Shown here piece after piece: positions 17,751-24,940 of a DNA stretch of 64,000 nucleotides (position 1 is the stretch's first letter; each line of letters opens with the position of its first letter). Made by a program: the position numbers and the translations under genes. The notes beneath the pieces are model-generated. The model saw only the letters and a list, made by a program, of their open reading frames with translations, ran no database searches and was not told the DNA's origin. Source of the stretch: Lactiplantibacillus modestisalitolerans (GTDB lineage: Bacteria; Bacillota; Bacilli; Lactobacillales; Lactobacillaceae); assembly GCF_005405425.1 (NCBI RefSeq), contig NZ_BJEA01000001.1, forward strand, positions 240,546 to 304,545. Direction: 5' to 3'.

Positions 17751-17796
17751 AAAAAAGAGAGTGTGCCAAAAGCCGGTTAGCTGGCTTTTGGCGCAC
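17751..17796 (-). terminator. Strong terminator downstream of tRNA-Arg
   Basis: GTGTGCCAAAAGCC (17761-17774) pairs with GGCTTTTGGCGCAC (17783-17796) over 14 positions with one G-T pair. Read leftward it is followed by TCTCTTTTTTAG. It probably ends the tRNA transcript. Confidence 0.8.
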
Positions 17797-17867
17797 GTTT
17801 CGGCTATTAATATTTGGAGATAAAGAAGAGGCTGTGACTAATGCCACAACCCCTTCTAGTGGTGCCA

Positions 17868-17939
17868 TGCGTCCCCCCGGAATCGAACCGGGATCGCAAG
17901 GACCGAAATCTCGCGTGCTATCCGTTACACTAAGGACGC
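17868..17939 (-). tRNA. tRNA-Arg (anticodon UCG)
   Basis: The 72-base cloverleaf on the minus strand has acceptor GCGTCCT/GGGACGC, D-arm GTGT-AACGGATA-GCAC, and T-arm CCCGG-TTCGATT-CCGGG with discriminator A. The anticodon loop is TTTCGGT, which puts UCG at positions 34-36. The anticodon stem has an A-C mismatch next to the loop. CCA is not encoded. The isotype follows from UCG. A second, weaker hairpin (17825-17857) lies immediately downstream. Confidence 0.85.
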
Positions 17940-17965
17940 CGCAACTAACTTTATCTTAGCACTTT

Positions 17966-18730
17966 TTAGCGCCGCCGATGCTTGACGACCGTGAAAAAAT
18001 GTAGAATTGCGGCTAATAACACGTAAAAGACCACGACGAACACCGCGTAGTACGCCCAAAAATTCGTCAGTGGTAGCCAGCGCCCAATTAGGGCCTCAAT
18101 GCCCATAGTTACCAACGCCATGACGGCAATCATTCCAAATAATTGAAGATATCGTTTCATTGTACTGTCATCCTTTACTCGTCGTTGCGCGGCCCGTTCA
18201 CCGACTCGCTCACATTCAGCTTGCTTTGCGGCGGGCAACGCCTTGAGCCCCCACGTTTTCGTGAGGACCACTTCCCGTAACTTGATTAAGCCACCCATGG
18301 TCAGAAACTTATCAAGGGTCTTAAAAGTCGCATCCGTGACCCCGGTCAAATAATTTTCAACGCCCCCGGCATAACAGTCGCTAATGGTGACGTAGTGCTT
18401 ATTTTTAAACCGGTCCGGCACGGCTTCACCGACGGCGTTAAACCTAGCAATTCGGTTCCGAAAACAATCGCAAAACTGTTTCATCACCCCGGAAACGCCC
18501 CCAATGTAAGTCGGGGCTGCCAGTACCCAGACATCGGCCGCTAGCAGCTTAGCATCCAGTTTATCAAGGTCCGGGTTCGGTTGGTTACCAATATCCGGTT
18601 TTAAGTCGTACTGGTTGAGGTCGACCAATTCGGTTTCGGCGTGCCGGGCGGCCCCCGCTAAAACCGCTTCCAATAATTTGGCCGTGACACCGGCCGGATT
18701 ATGCGCACCTAATAGTCCAATTACTTTCAA
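17966..18730 (-). CDS. NADPH-dependent FMN reductase-like protein with C-terminal membrane tail
   Basis: The 254-residue frame has a flavodoxin-like reductase domain (about residues 1-180: KVIGLLGAHNPAGVT, then APTYIGGVSGVMKQFCDCF as the FMN-binding loop) followed by two hydrophobic helices (about 200-247). The start is TTG 18730 with GGAAGTG upstream; codons beyond it are not protein-like. The tail has its own RBS and start (AAAGGATGACAGTACA before ATG 18160), and a TAA lies one frame away just before it. This may be two ancestral genes fused by a frameshift. Divergent from the ArsR gene that may control it. Confidence 0.72.
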   Translation of the reverse strand: MKVIGLLGAHNPAGVTAKLLEAVLAGAARHAETELVDLNQYDLKPDIGNQPNPDLDKLDAKLLAADVWVLAAPTYIGGVSGVMKQFCDCFRNRIARFNAVGEAVPDRFKNKHYVTISDCYAGGVENYLTGVTDATFKTLDKFLTMGGLIKLREVVLTKTWGLKALPAAKQAECERVGERAAQRRVKDDSTMKRYLQLFGMIAVMALVTMGIEALIGRWLPLTNFWAYYAVFVVVFYVLLAAILHFFTVVKHRRR

Positions 18731-19116
18731 CGTTAGTTCACTTCCATTCCTTAGCACTAGTTTATCACAATCACTTTTCGATACGGATACAAAACGAACA
18801 TAAACCATTAAAGTCACTAATGATACGGTCTTTAAACAAAAATGATTGACATTCATTTGGCGACTTGCTTTAATAAAACATAAGTACCGGAAAACAACCC
18901 GTCGTACCGCACAGTCCGTTCGACAACTTACAGACTCTAAATTCTCACCACGTTTGGACCTGTTACGCACCGGCGTGGTGTTATAAATCGTGATCAATCG
19001 TCACGAACGCCGAACGCGTAGTTGTCACCATTCCGTGTTTCGCACCGTGTTTGCGTAATGCAAATGGGGAAACACCGTGTTGAACACTAATCTGACTCTG
19101 AAAGGAACCGTTGGTT
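18731..19116. promoter_or_regulatory. Divergent control region with nested dyads
   Basis: No gene. Close to the ArsR start lie GTGTTTC (19035-19041) with its inverse GAAACAC (19069-19075), and inside them TTTGC-gtaat-GCAAA (19050-19064). CACCGTGTT also recurs. These are good candidates for the ArsR-family operator. The rest of the stretch shows nothing clear. Confidence 0.45.
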
Positions 19117-19443
19117 ATGGCTAATTATCAGAAATCTGAAGTTGCGCTCGCTGAAAGTGCAACGCTAATCAACATTTTTGCCGAAAAGATTCGTCGGCAA
19201 ATCATCATTGCGTTGGGGAACAGTGATGACGGTTTAAACGTGACCGATATTACCGCGATGGTCAACATTTCGCGACCAGCCGTTTCACACCACTTACGCT
19301 TAATGCGTGAAGCCGGGGTGATCGACATGCGGAGTAACGGGGTTGAACACATTTATTATCTCACGTTGACGACCCCGTTACAGCAATTGCTCTCAACATT
19401 TAACACGCTCGCAGCCGATACCCAGGCTGCTGGTGGCAAGTAA
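19117..19443 (+). CDS. ArsR-family winged-helix repressor
   Basis: The 108-residue regulator has the ArsR fold, with helix-turn-helix VTDITAMVNISRPAVSHHLRLMREAGVIDMRSNGVEHIYYL. It has no cysteine at all, so it is not a classical thiolate metal sensor; redox, ligand or histidine-based sensing would be needed. The start is either ATG 19117 or TTG 19111; AAAGGA at 19101-19106 is spaced better for TTG. Divergent from the FMN-reductase-like gene, its probable target. Confidence 0.85.
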   Translation: MANYQKSEVALAESATLINIFAEKIRRQIIIALGNSDDGLNVTDITAMVNISRPAVSHHLRLMREAGVIDMRSNGVEHIYYLTLTTPLQQLLSTFNTLAADTQAAGGK

Positions 19444-19490
19444 CCGAACGTTCTCGTTAAGCAGGTCGAACCATTACTGACGTGAACAAT

Positions 19491-19530
19491 AAACAGCGGC
19501 GCACCTTTAATTGGTGGGCCGCTGTTTTTA
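19491..19530 (+). terminator. Terminator of ArsR gene
   Basis: AAACAGCGGC (19491-19500) pairs with GCCGCTGTTT (19518-19527) followed by T-rich sequence. Confidence 0.85.
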
Positions 19531-19550
19531 GCGTACTATTTTAGGTTCTA

Positions 19551-19741
19551 TACCAATTGGTGTTGATATGCCGCCAGCAGCGGGTGTACCCGGTTGGCTG
19601 GAACACTGCGGACATCGATTTGAGCTCACTCAGAAAACCACTGAGCAATCTCAAATTCGAGTCTTATTCTAAGCCGGAAGCAACCCACTTCCAGCTAAGA
19701 ATAATTTCGCAGTTGAGCCATGGTTACACCCACTGCTGGCT
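19551..19741 (+). repeat. Dispersed structured repeat, full copy R2
   Basis: The complete element has left flank CCAATTGGTGTTGATATGCC, left terminal arm (with one CC/AC variation), internal hairpin 1 (CTCAG-AAAACCA-CTGAG at 19629-19645), internal hairpin 2 (GGAAG-CAACCCA-CTTCC) and right arm GGTTACACCCACTGCTGGC. The right end abuts a coding remnant at once. Confidence 0.9.
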
Positions 19742-19871
19742 ACTCATCCCATCTACTGACGACAACTCATTTACCTTAGTGCCACGTATTGAGAATCCAT
19801 ACGCCGGTCCTAAACTAAAACAATCATTGTCCGAAGAATGGGCTGACATTGATTGGAACGCGGCTGACTAA
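19742..19871 (+). pseudogene. Probable C-terminal remnant of an antitoxin gene
   Basis: The open frame after the repeat encodes about 42 residues ending FTLVPRIENPYAGPKLKQSL then SEEWADIDWNAAD and a stop. The pattern (L/V-V-P-x-IENP followed by an acidic EEW tail) resembles the end of MazE/PemI or AbrB-type antitoxins of lactobacilli. No start, RBS or toxin partner is present. The N-terminal part appears to be lost or replaced by repeat R2, whose reading frame is fused to it by chance. The family call is from memory of the pattern only. Confidence 0.4.
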
Positions 19872-19882
19872 GTTGAGTCTAA

Positions 19883-20764
19883 CTATTCCACAGGCCATCC
19901 CGCCAGCCGGGCCCGCGCAATATCCGCCGGCACCGCCGCCTGACAGCTATGCCGCTTGCCCGTCAACGGGTCCGTGAAGGTTAACGCGACCGCGTGTAAC
20001 GCCTGCCGTCCTAACCGCCGCTCGTTACCGCCGTACAGGGCATCGCCAATCAGCGGGTGCCCCATTGCCGCTAGGTGTACTCGAATCTGGTGCGTCCGAC
20101 CGGTTACAAGCTGTAATTCGACACGGCTGACACCGTGCTCCGTTGCTAACACCCGGTAGCGGGTCACCGCCCGTTGGCCATTCGGCGTCACGACCCGGCG
20201 TGGTTGGTCGGCCACCCGTCCAATTGGCTGATCGATGGTCCCGCGCGTCGGCGTGAGCGTCCCTTCGATCCAAGCCCAATAGGTCTTTTCAATACCGTGA
20301 CCGTCCGCCAGCATGCCCTGCGCGACCCGATTTTTTGCGACCAGTACTAACCCACTCGTATCCCGGTCCAACCGGGTCAGCAAGTGGGGCTTCAGATTCG
20401 TCGCTCGCTGCGCAACCAGGTAGCCCTTAACCCGGTTGACGAGCGTATCGGTCGCGTTGCTTGGTCCCGGCACACTCGTCAACCCGGCCGGCTTATCAAC
20501 AACGAGCCAATTGGCATCCTCAAACACGACCGCTAGCGGTTGCTGGCTCACCGCAACGTCGGGGTCACCGGCTTCGTCGGGTAACCAGATACCGGCAACG
20601 TCCCCCGTATTAATGGTGATTGCGCCTGTGCGTTCTTTTTCATTAACGATGAAGTGCCCCTCACCGTGCTTAACGGCCTTGATCAGGCGCATACTGATGC
20701 CGTGGTCGGTTAAAAAGCGCTTCATTGAGCACGGCTGTCCGTGGTGTTGCCAACTAAATTGCAT
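19883..20764 (-). CDS. RluA/RluD-family pseudouridine synthase
   Basis: The 293-residue enzyme carries the catalytic motif LLTRLDRDTSGLVLVAKN (Asp of RLDRDTSG), VVFEDANWLVVDKPAGL and LVTGRTHQIRVHLAAMGHPLIGD, the complete RluA-family core. The N-terminal 70 residues look like a reduced S4-like region. It converts uridines to pseudouridine in rRNA or tRNA; the exact site is not predictable. RBS AGAGAGGAAC lies before ATG 20764. Divergent from the serine hydrolase gene. Confidence 0.9.
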   Translation of the reverse strand: MQFSWQHHGQPCSMKRFLTDHGISMRLIKAVKHGEGHFIVNEKERTGAITINTGDVAGIWLPDEAGDPDVAVSQQPLAVVFEDANWLVVDKPAGLTSVPGPSNATDTLVNRVKGYLVAQRATNLKPHLLTRLDRDTSGLVLVAKNRVAQGMLADGHGIEKTYWAWIEGTLTPTRGTIDQPIGRVADQPRRVVTPNGQRAVTRYRVLATEHGVSRVELQLVTGRTHQIRVHLAAMGHPLIGDALYGGNERRLGRQALHAVALTFTDPLTGKRHSCQAAVPADIARARLAGWPVE

Positions 20765-20863
20765 CCCAAGGTTCCTCTCTTAATCAAATCTAAATTGACC
20801 TTTTTTTGGCCACTGCGAATCGGTATAGTAAACGTATCACATGTTATCTTTGGGGGGATTTAC

Positions 20864-22000
20864 ATGCATCATCCGCGCCATTTTAGTCGTTCTAAATTCC
20901 GGCTTATCGCCGTTACCGGGGTCCTACTCGGTGCCGGGGGCTGGTGGCTGTGGCAACCCGCGCAGCCCAAGGCGCCCAAGTCGCAACCGATGACCGTCAT
21001 CGCTGACGAGCGGCCACACAAGCCAGCACCACCGCAGGCACCACCATTGACGACGATCGTTCGCCAGCCGAAAATTGACCAGTATTTAACGGCCAAGCAC
21101 TTTTCGGGTAGCGTGCTGATTGTTCGTGACGGCCAAGTGGTGCTTCGCAAAGGGTACCAGGAACGCGACCGGCAGCAGCACCTGCCGAATACACCAACGA
21201 CCGCCTATTACGTGGGATCGGCGCAAAAAGCGCTCATCGCCACCGCCATTTTACAGCTTCAAGACGCGGGCAAGTTGCGGGTGGACGCCCCGGTCGCGAC
21301 CTACTTACCCGCCTTTCCGAATGGTCAGCGAATTACATTGCGGCACTTGTTGACCCACACGTCGGGCATTCGCGGACATGTAGAAACTAGTCAGCCGATG
21401 ACGCCGGCCGAATTGTTAACGGATATTCAGCACCGCGGTATTCGACGTATGCCCGGTCGCTGGCAGTATCACGACAGTAACTACACCGTCTTAGCCTGCC
21501 TAGTCGAACAACTGAGCGGGCAACCGCTGATGACCTACTTGCAACAGCACATTTTCAAGCCGGCCAAGATGCGCCACGTGGGCGTCGCCGCCGACTTTAA
21601 GGCGCTTCCGGAACGTTCGGTGGGTTACCAGATCAAGGACGGCCAACCAGTCGCCACTAATCCCGGAGACTTATCCCAACTATTCGGTGTCGGTGATCTA
21701 ACGATGCCTGCAACCGACCTCTACCGCTTTGACCACGCGTTAATGACTGGTCAATTGCTTTCAGCTAGCGCACTCAAAACAATGCTAACGGCTGGCAGTG
21801 CTTCCACTTACGGCATGGGCTTTTACGTCAACCCGGGCAGTTACAGCAATCACGGCATCATTTCGGGTTGGAACGTCACTAACAGTATCAGCCGAAGTGG
21901 TCAGACCTACATCGTTTTGATGGCTAACATTCAAAACAACCTGCGTTCACTCGGCCAAGTGACCAACGACCTGTATGGTTTACTGAACGCTTCCAGTTGA
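20864..22000 (+). CDS. Membrane-anchored serine hydrolase (beta-lactamase/PBP fold)
   Basis: The 378-residue protein has a basic N terminus and one transmembrane segment (about 13-30), a Pro/Ala-rich stalk (31-70) and a class C beta-lactamase-like domain. The active-site Ser is in YVGSAQKALIATAIL (SxxK). YHDSNYTVLACLVEQLSG supplies the Tyr-containing motif and YSNHGIISGWN the HxG motif. LRHLLTHTSGIRGH is a family hallmark. It probably acts outside the cell on wall peptides or D-amino acid esters. ATG 20864 follows TGGGGGG. Its end overlaps the recQ end by 21 bases, tail to tail. Confidence 0.85.
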   Translation: MHHPRHFSRSKFRLIAVTGVLLGAGGWWLWQPAQPKAPKSQPMTVIADERPHKPAPPQAPPLTTIVRQPKIDQYLTAKHFSGSVLIVRDGQVVLRKGYQERDRQQHLPNTPTTAYYVGSAQKALIATAILQLQDAGKLRVDAPVATYLPAFPNGQRITLRHLLTHTSGIRGHVETSQPMTPAELLTDIQHRGIRRMPGRWQYHDSNYTVLACLVEQLSGQPLMTYLQQHIFKPAKMRHVGVAADFKALPERSVGYQIKDGQPVATNPGDLSQLFGVGDLTMPATDLYRFDHALMTGQLLSASALKTMLTAGSASTYGMGFYVNPGSYSNHGIISGWNVTNSISRSGQTYIVLMANIQNNLRSLGQVTNDLYGLLNASS

Positions 22001-23794
22001 GGCCGTCGATTCAGTCGCTTCCGCTTCGCGGGCGGCCGCTCGAATGGTCGCCATAAAGGTTTCACCATATTTTTCGAGCTTGCTCATCCCCACCCCGCGA
22101 ACCTTTAAGAAGTCGTCATCCGTCTCCGGCATCAAATCACACATCGAATGTAACGTTTTATCCGAAAAGATAACGAACGGTGGGACCTGTTGCTCCTCCG
22201 CTAATTGGTGACGCAACGTCCGTAATTGTTCAAATAACGCACTATTTTCCGGCGCAGCCTGTTTAACGGTCTGCGCCGTTTTGCGATAGACCTGCGTCTC
22301 GCCTTTAAGCACCCCGACCCCGCTTGCCGTCACGGTCAGCGTTGGAAACTGACCACCCACGGATTGAAGGTAGCCGGCGGCGGTCAAAAAGTCGATCAGA
22401 TCGCTAACCGTCTTTTGGCGCTGGCCGGCCATTAAACCGTACGTTGAAAGCTCACTTAAATGATTGTCGCGAATGCGTTGATTATTGGCGCCCGTCAAAA
22501 CTTGCGCCACCACCCCTTTGCCGAACCGGGAATGTAACCGCACGACACACGATAATACTTGCTGGGTCGCGGTTGTGATATCTTTTTCCTCGCGTTGGTC
22601 GGTACAGTTACTACACCGTCCGCACGGTTCGGAGTCCTCGCCGAAATATTTCAGGATAAACTGCTGTAAACAGCCCTGGGTATTGGCGTAGCGGGTGACG
22701 GCCTGCAACTTTTTGTAAGCCTGATGGCGGTGCTCGTCGTCCATTTCGGATTCATCGATAAAGTAGTGTTGCAACTGAATATCGGCGGGCCGGAAAATTA
22801 AAATGGCTTCACTGGACAAGCCGTCCCGGCCAGCACGCCCGGCCTCTTGGTAGTAGGCTTCCAGCGTTCCCGGTACCTGCGCGTGAATCACGAAGCGCAC
22901 GTTACTCTTATCGATTCCCATCCCAAACGCGTTGGTCGCCACCATCACGTCAACGCGGTCGTAGAGAAAGTCCTCCTGATTTTGCCGCCGAACGTCCGGA
23001 TCTAAGCCGGCGTGGTACGGGGCCGCCTTGATGGCCCGTTTTTGTAATAACGCCGTCAACCGCATGACCTCTTTACGGGTGCTGGCGTAAATAATGCCGG
23101 CCTCCCCCTGATTCGCTTTGAGGTAATCAAGAATGTAGCGGTCAGTGTCTTGATCCTTCACAACGGCTAAGTTGAGGTTGTCCCGCGCAAAACCGGTGTT
23201 CACTTCGTTATCGGCCGCAATGTTTAGCAGTTGGCGGATGTCAGTCGCCACTTGTTCGGTCGCCGTGGCGGTGAGTGCCAACACTTGCGGATGAGTCGGT
23301 AGCTGCTCAATGGCGGTACTCAACGCTAAGTAACTCGGCCGAAAATCATGGCCCCACTGTGAAATACAGTGGGCTTCGTCAATCGCCAATAACTCGATGG
23401 GCAGTTGCCCGAGCGCCCGTAAAAAGTAGTCGGAATCTAGCCGCTCCGGCGCCACGTACAAGAGCGTGTAGTCGCCGGCGCGCAACTCTTGGAGCCGCTG
23501 ATTAATTTCCTGTTGATCCAGCGCACTATTAATGAACGTTGCGGCGATTCCGTTGTCGTTAAGGGCGTCAACCTGATCCTTCATGAGTGAGATCAGGGGA
23601 GACACCACGACCGTCAAACCGCGAAACAGTAAGGCGGGAATTTGATAACAGAGTGACTTCCCGCCCCCGGTCGGCATAATTGCCAGCGTATTTTCACCAG
23701 CCAAAACTTGTTCGATCACGGCTCGTTGTCCCGGTCGAAATTCATCGTACCCAAACGTCGTTTTTAAAACTTGTTGTGCGGCGGCTAAATCCAT
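21980..23794 (-). CDS. recQ: RecQ-type ATP-dependent DNA helicase
   Basis: The 604-residue SF2 helicase unwinds recombination and replication intermediates 3' to 5'. It has Walker A MPTGGGKSLCYQIPALL, Walker B AIDEAHCISQWGHDF, motif VI QEAGRAGRDG, the RecQ zinc-binding domain with four Cys (CLQQFILKYF then CGRCSNC), a winged-helix RQC domain and an HRDC domain (about 520-590). The length is typical. AAAAGGGG is upstream of ATG 23794. The convergent 3' overlap with the serine hydrolase gene has no intervening terminator, which is unusual. Confidence 0.95.
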   Translation of the reverse strand: MDLAAAQQVLKTTFGYDEFRPGQRAVIEQVLAGENTLAIMPTGGGKSLCYQIPALLFRGLTVVVSPLISLMKDQVDALNDNGIAATFINSALDQQEINQRLQELRAGDYTLLYVAPERLDSDYFLRALGQLPIELLAIDEAHCISQWGHDFRPSYLALSTAIEQLPTHPQVLALTATATEQVATDIRQLLNIAADNEVNTGFARDNLNLAVVKDQDTDRYILDYLKANQGEAGIIYASTRKEVMRLTALLQKRAIKAAPYHAGLDPDVRRQNQEDFLYDRVDVMVATNAFGMGIDKSNVRFVIHAQVPGTLEAYYQEAGRAGRDGLSSEAILIFRPADIQLQHYFIDESEMDDEHRHQAYKKLQAVTRYANTQGCLQQFILKYFGEDSEPCGRCSNCTDQREEKDITTATQQVLSCVVRLHSRFGKGVVAQVLTGANNQRIRDNHLSELSTYGLMAGQRQKTVSDLIDFLTAAGYLQSVGGQFPTLTVTASGVGVLKGETQVYRKTAQTVKQAAPENSALFEQLRTLRHQLAEEQQVPPFVIFSDKTLHSMCDLMPETDDDFLKVRGVGMSKLEKYGETFMATIRAAAREAEATESTASTGSVQ

Positions 23795-23914
23795 TTCCGT
23801 AACCCCTTTTTTGATTTCTGATGCTCGCTAATTGCCTACATTTTACCGATAATTAACGCCCAGCTCAAGAATGCGTCTTGCGGCTTTTTGCACAAACGTC
23901 CCTTAAAATGGCCG

Positions 23915-23940
23915 AAAAAAAACAGCCCCGGCTGTCCGAA
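23915..23940 (-). terminator. Terminator after the small HTH gene
   Basis: ACAGCC and GGCTGT form a six-pair stem followed on the minus strand by eight T residues. It gives the truncated transposase-like gene its own 3' end. Confidence 0.7.
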
Positions 23941-23965
23941 GCTGAAGCACGTCCACGTTAATTCC

Positions 23966-24163
23966 CTAGCCCTGCTTTGGTCGGCCCCGGTGATCCACCA
24001 ATCCAGCCGTCCCACTTTCACGATACTTGCGCACCCACGTATACACTTGCGGGTACGACACGTTAAACTGGCTCGCCGCTAAGCGATAATTATTTTGATG
24101 GGCCAACGTAAACTTAACAATCTCTAATCGTTCTTCATACGTTGCTCGTCGTCCACGCCCCAT
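23966..24163 (-). CDS. Truncated IS3-type transposase OrfA (HTH domain only)
   Basis: The 65-residue protein consists almost entirely of the helix-turn-helix of IS3/IS150-group OrfA: RATYEERLEIVKFTLAHQNN, SQFNVSYPQVYTWVRKY, then RGRP. It ends soon after the HTH; normal OrfA proteins are roughly 90-170 residues with a leucine zipper and are followed by OrfB, which is absent. AAAGGGGG precedes ATG 24163 and a terminator follows, so it is expressed as a unit. It is either decay of an insertion sequence or a small DNA-binding protein retained from one. Confidence 0.65.
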   Translation of the reverse strand: MGRGRRATYEERLEIVKFTLAHQNNYRLAASQFNVSYPQVYTWVRKYRESGTAGLVDHRGRPKQG

Positions 24164-24341
24164 GGCAAGGCCCCCTTTCACTTTCGCCTTGTTTATCATA
24201 TCAAGTTTAACCACTTTTTTGTAGTTTTTTTCGGTAAGTTCTGATAATCATTTTAAAGTAAGGTAGAAGCAAGTAAAAGCGCGCTGACCATTCCCACCAG
24301 CTAACTTTTTAATCGTCTAGTGAGCTTTTTACTAGCCAAAT

Positions 24342-24361
24342 CGAACAAATGTTCGTATAAT
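24342..24361 (+). promoter_or_regulatory. LexA (SOS) box overlapping promoter
   Basis: CGAACAAATGTTCG (24342-24355) matches the Gram-positive SOS box CGAACRNRYGTTYC except for the last base and is a perfect palindrome outside the centre. The -10 hexamer TATAAT follows immediately (24356-24361). LexA bound here would block RNA polymerase, as at known SOS genes. Confidence 0.82.
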
Positions 24362-24379
24362 GATTTTGAGGTGATCGAA

Positions 24380-24640
24380 ATGCAAGCACTAACTGTCAAA
24401 TACGCCAATCAGGTTAAAATTCTCAAGTATGACCCGTTCATGTTATATCTGCGGGTCGTGCCGCTAACTGGTTCGGCTGACCAGCCCATCCATTGCCTGT
24501 GTGTCAAGCACGCGTTAACTTTATTTGAACAACTCCATCCGGATGCCCGGCTCGCCTTGTATGGCCACTACAACCGCAGGCACCAGTTCGTCATCACGAA
24601 GTTTTTCGTGGGTCCGGCGGTGCAAGCAGTAGCCAGCTGA
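24380..24640 (+). CDS. SOS-controlled small protein of unknown function
   Basis: The 86-residue protein begins MQALTVKYANQVKILKY and ends KFFVGPAVQAVAS. The predicted beta pattern, especially LALYGHYNRRHQFVITKFFV, is reminiscent of OB-fold single-strand binding domains, but the similarity is only structural in feel. ATG 24380 has GAGGTGAT upstream, and the LexA box lies 25 bases before the start, so it should be DNA-damage induced. Its right-hand neighbour is a DEDD exonuclease; a joint role in repair is inference. Confidence 0.7.
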   Translation: MQALTVKYANQVKILKYDPFMLYLRVVPLTGSADQPIHCLCVKHALTLFEQLHPDARLALYGHYNRRHQFVITKFFVGPAVQAVAS

Positions 24641-24940
24641 GCGACTGGTTGCTTATAATGGAACTAACCAAAGATCAAGGGGGTCAAGCTGACCAAGATT
24701 GTACAAGACTGGATATAACGATATTACTGGTTCATTACCACGCTCATTGCCAGCTGTCGTTGTCCAACCCGACTAACGCTCCAGCACCGAATGTCCGCCC
24801 CCACTAGGATGCTTACCGGGGCGCGTTTCCATTCGGCTGGTTGTCAATCCATGATTATTGAGAAAGGAAAAGCTTGTCATCTAAGCGTTCAAGCGCTTTG
24901 GTCCGCGGTTGAACGTCCAAAATGGCGAGTCGTCATTACC
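24641..24940. other. Gene-free gap before the exonuclease
   Basis: No gene or terminator stands out. The exonuclease frame is open upstream to 24791 (with ATGs at 24791 and 24851), but none of those starts has an RBS and the composition there is not protein-like. The region may contain the promoter of the exonuclease gene. Confidence 0.35.
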
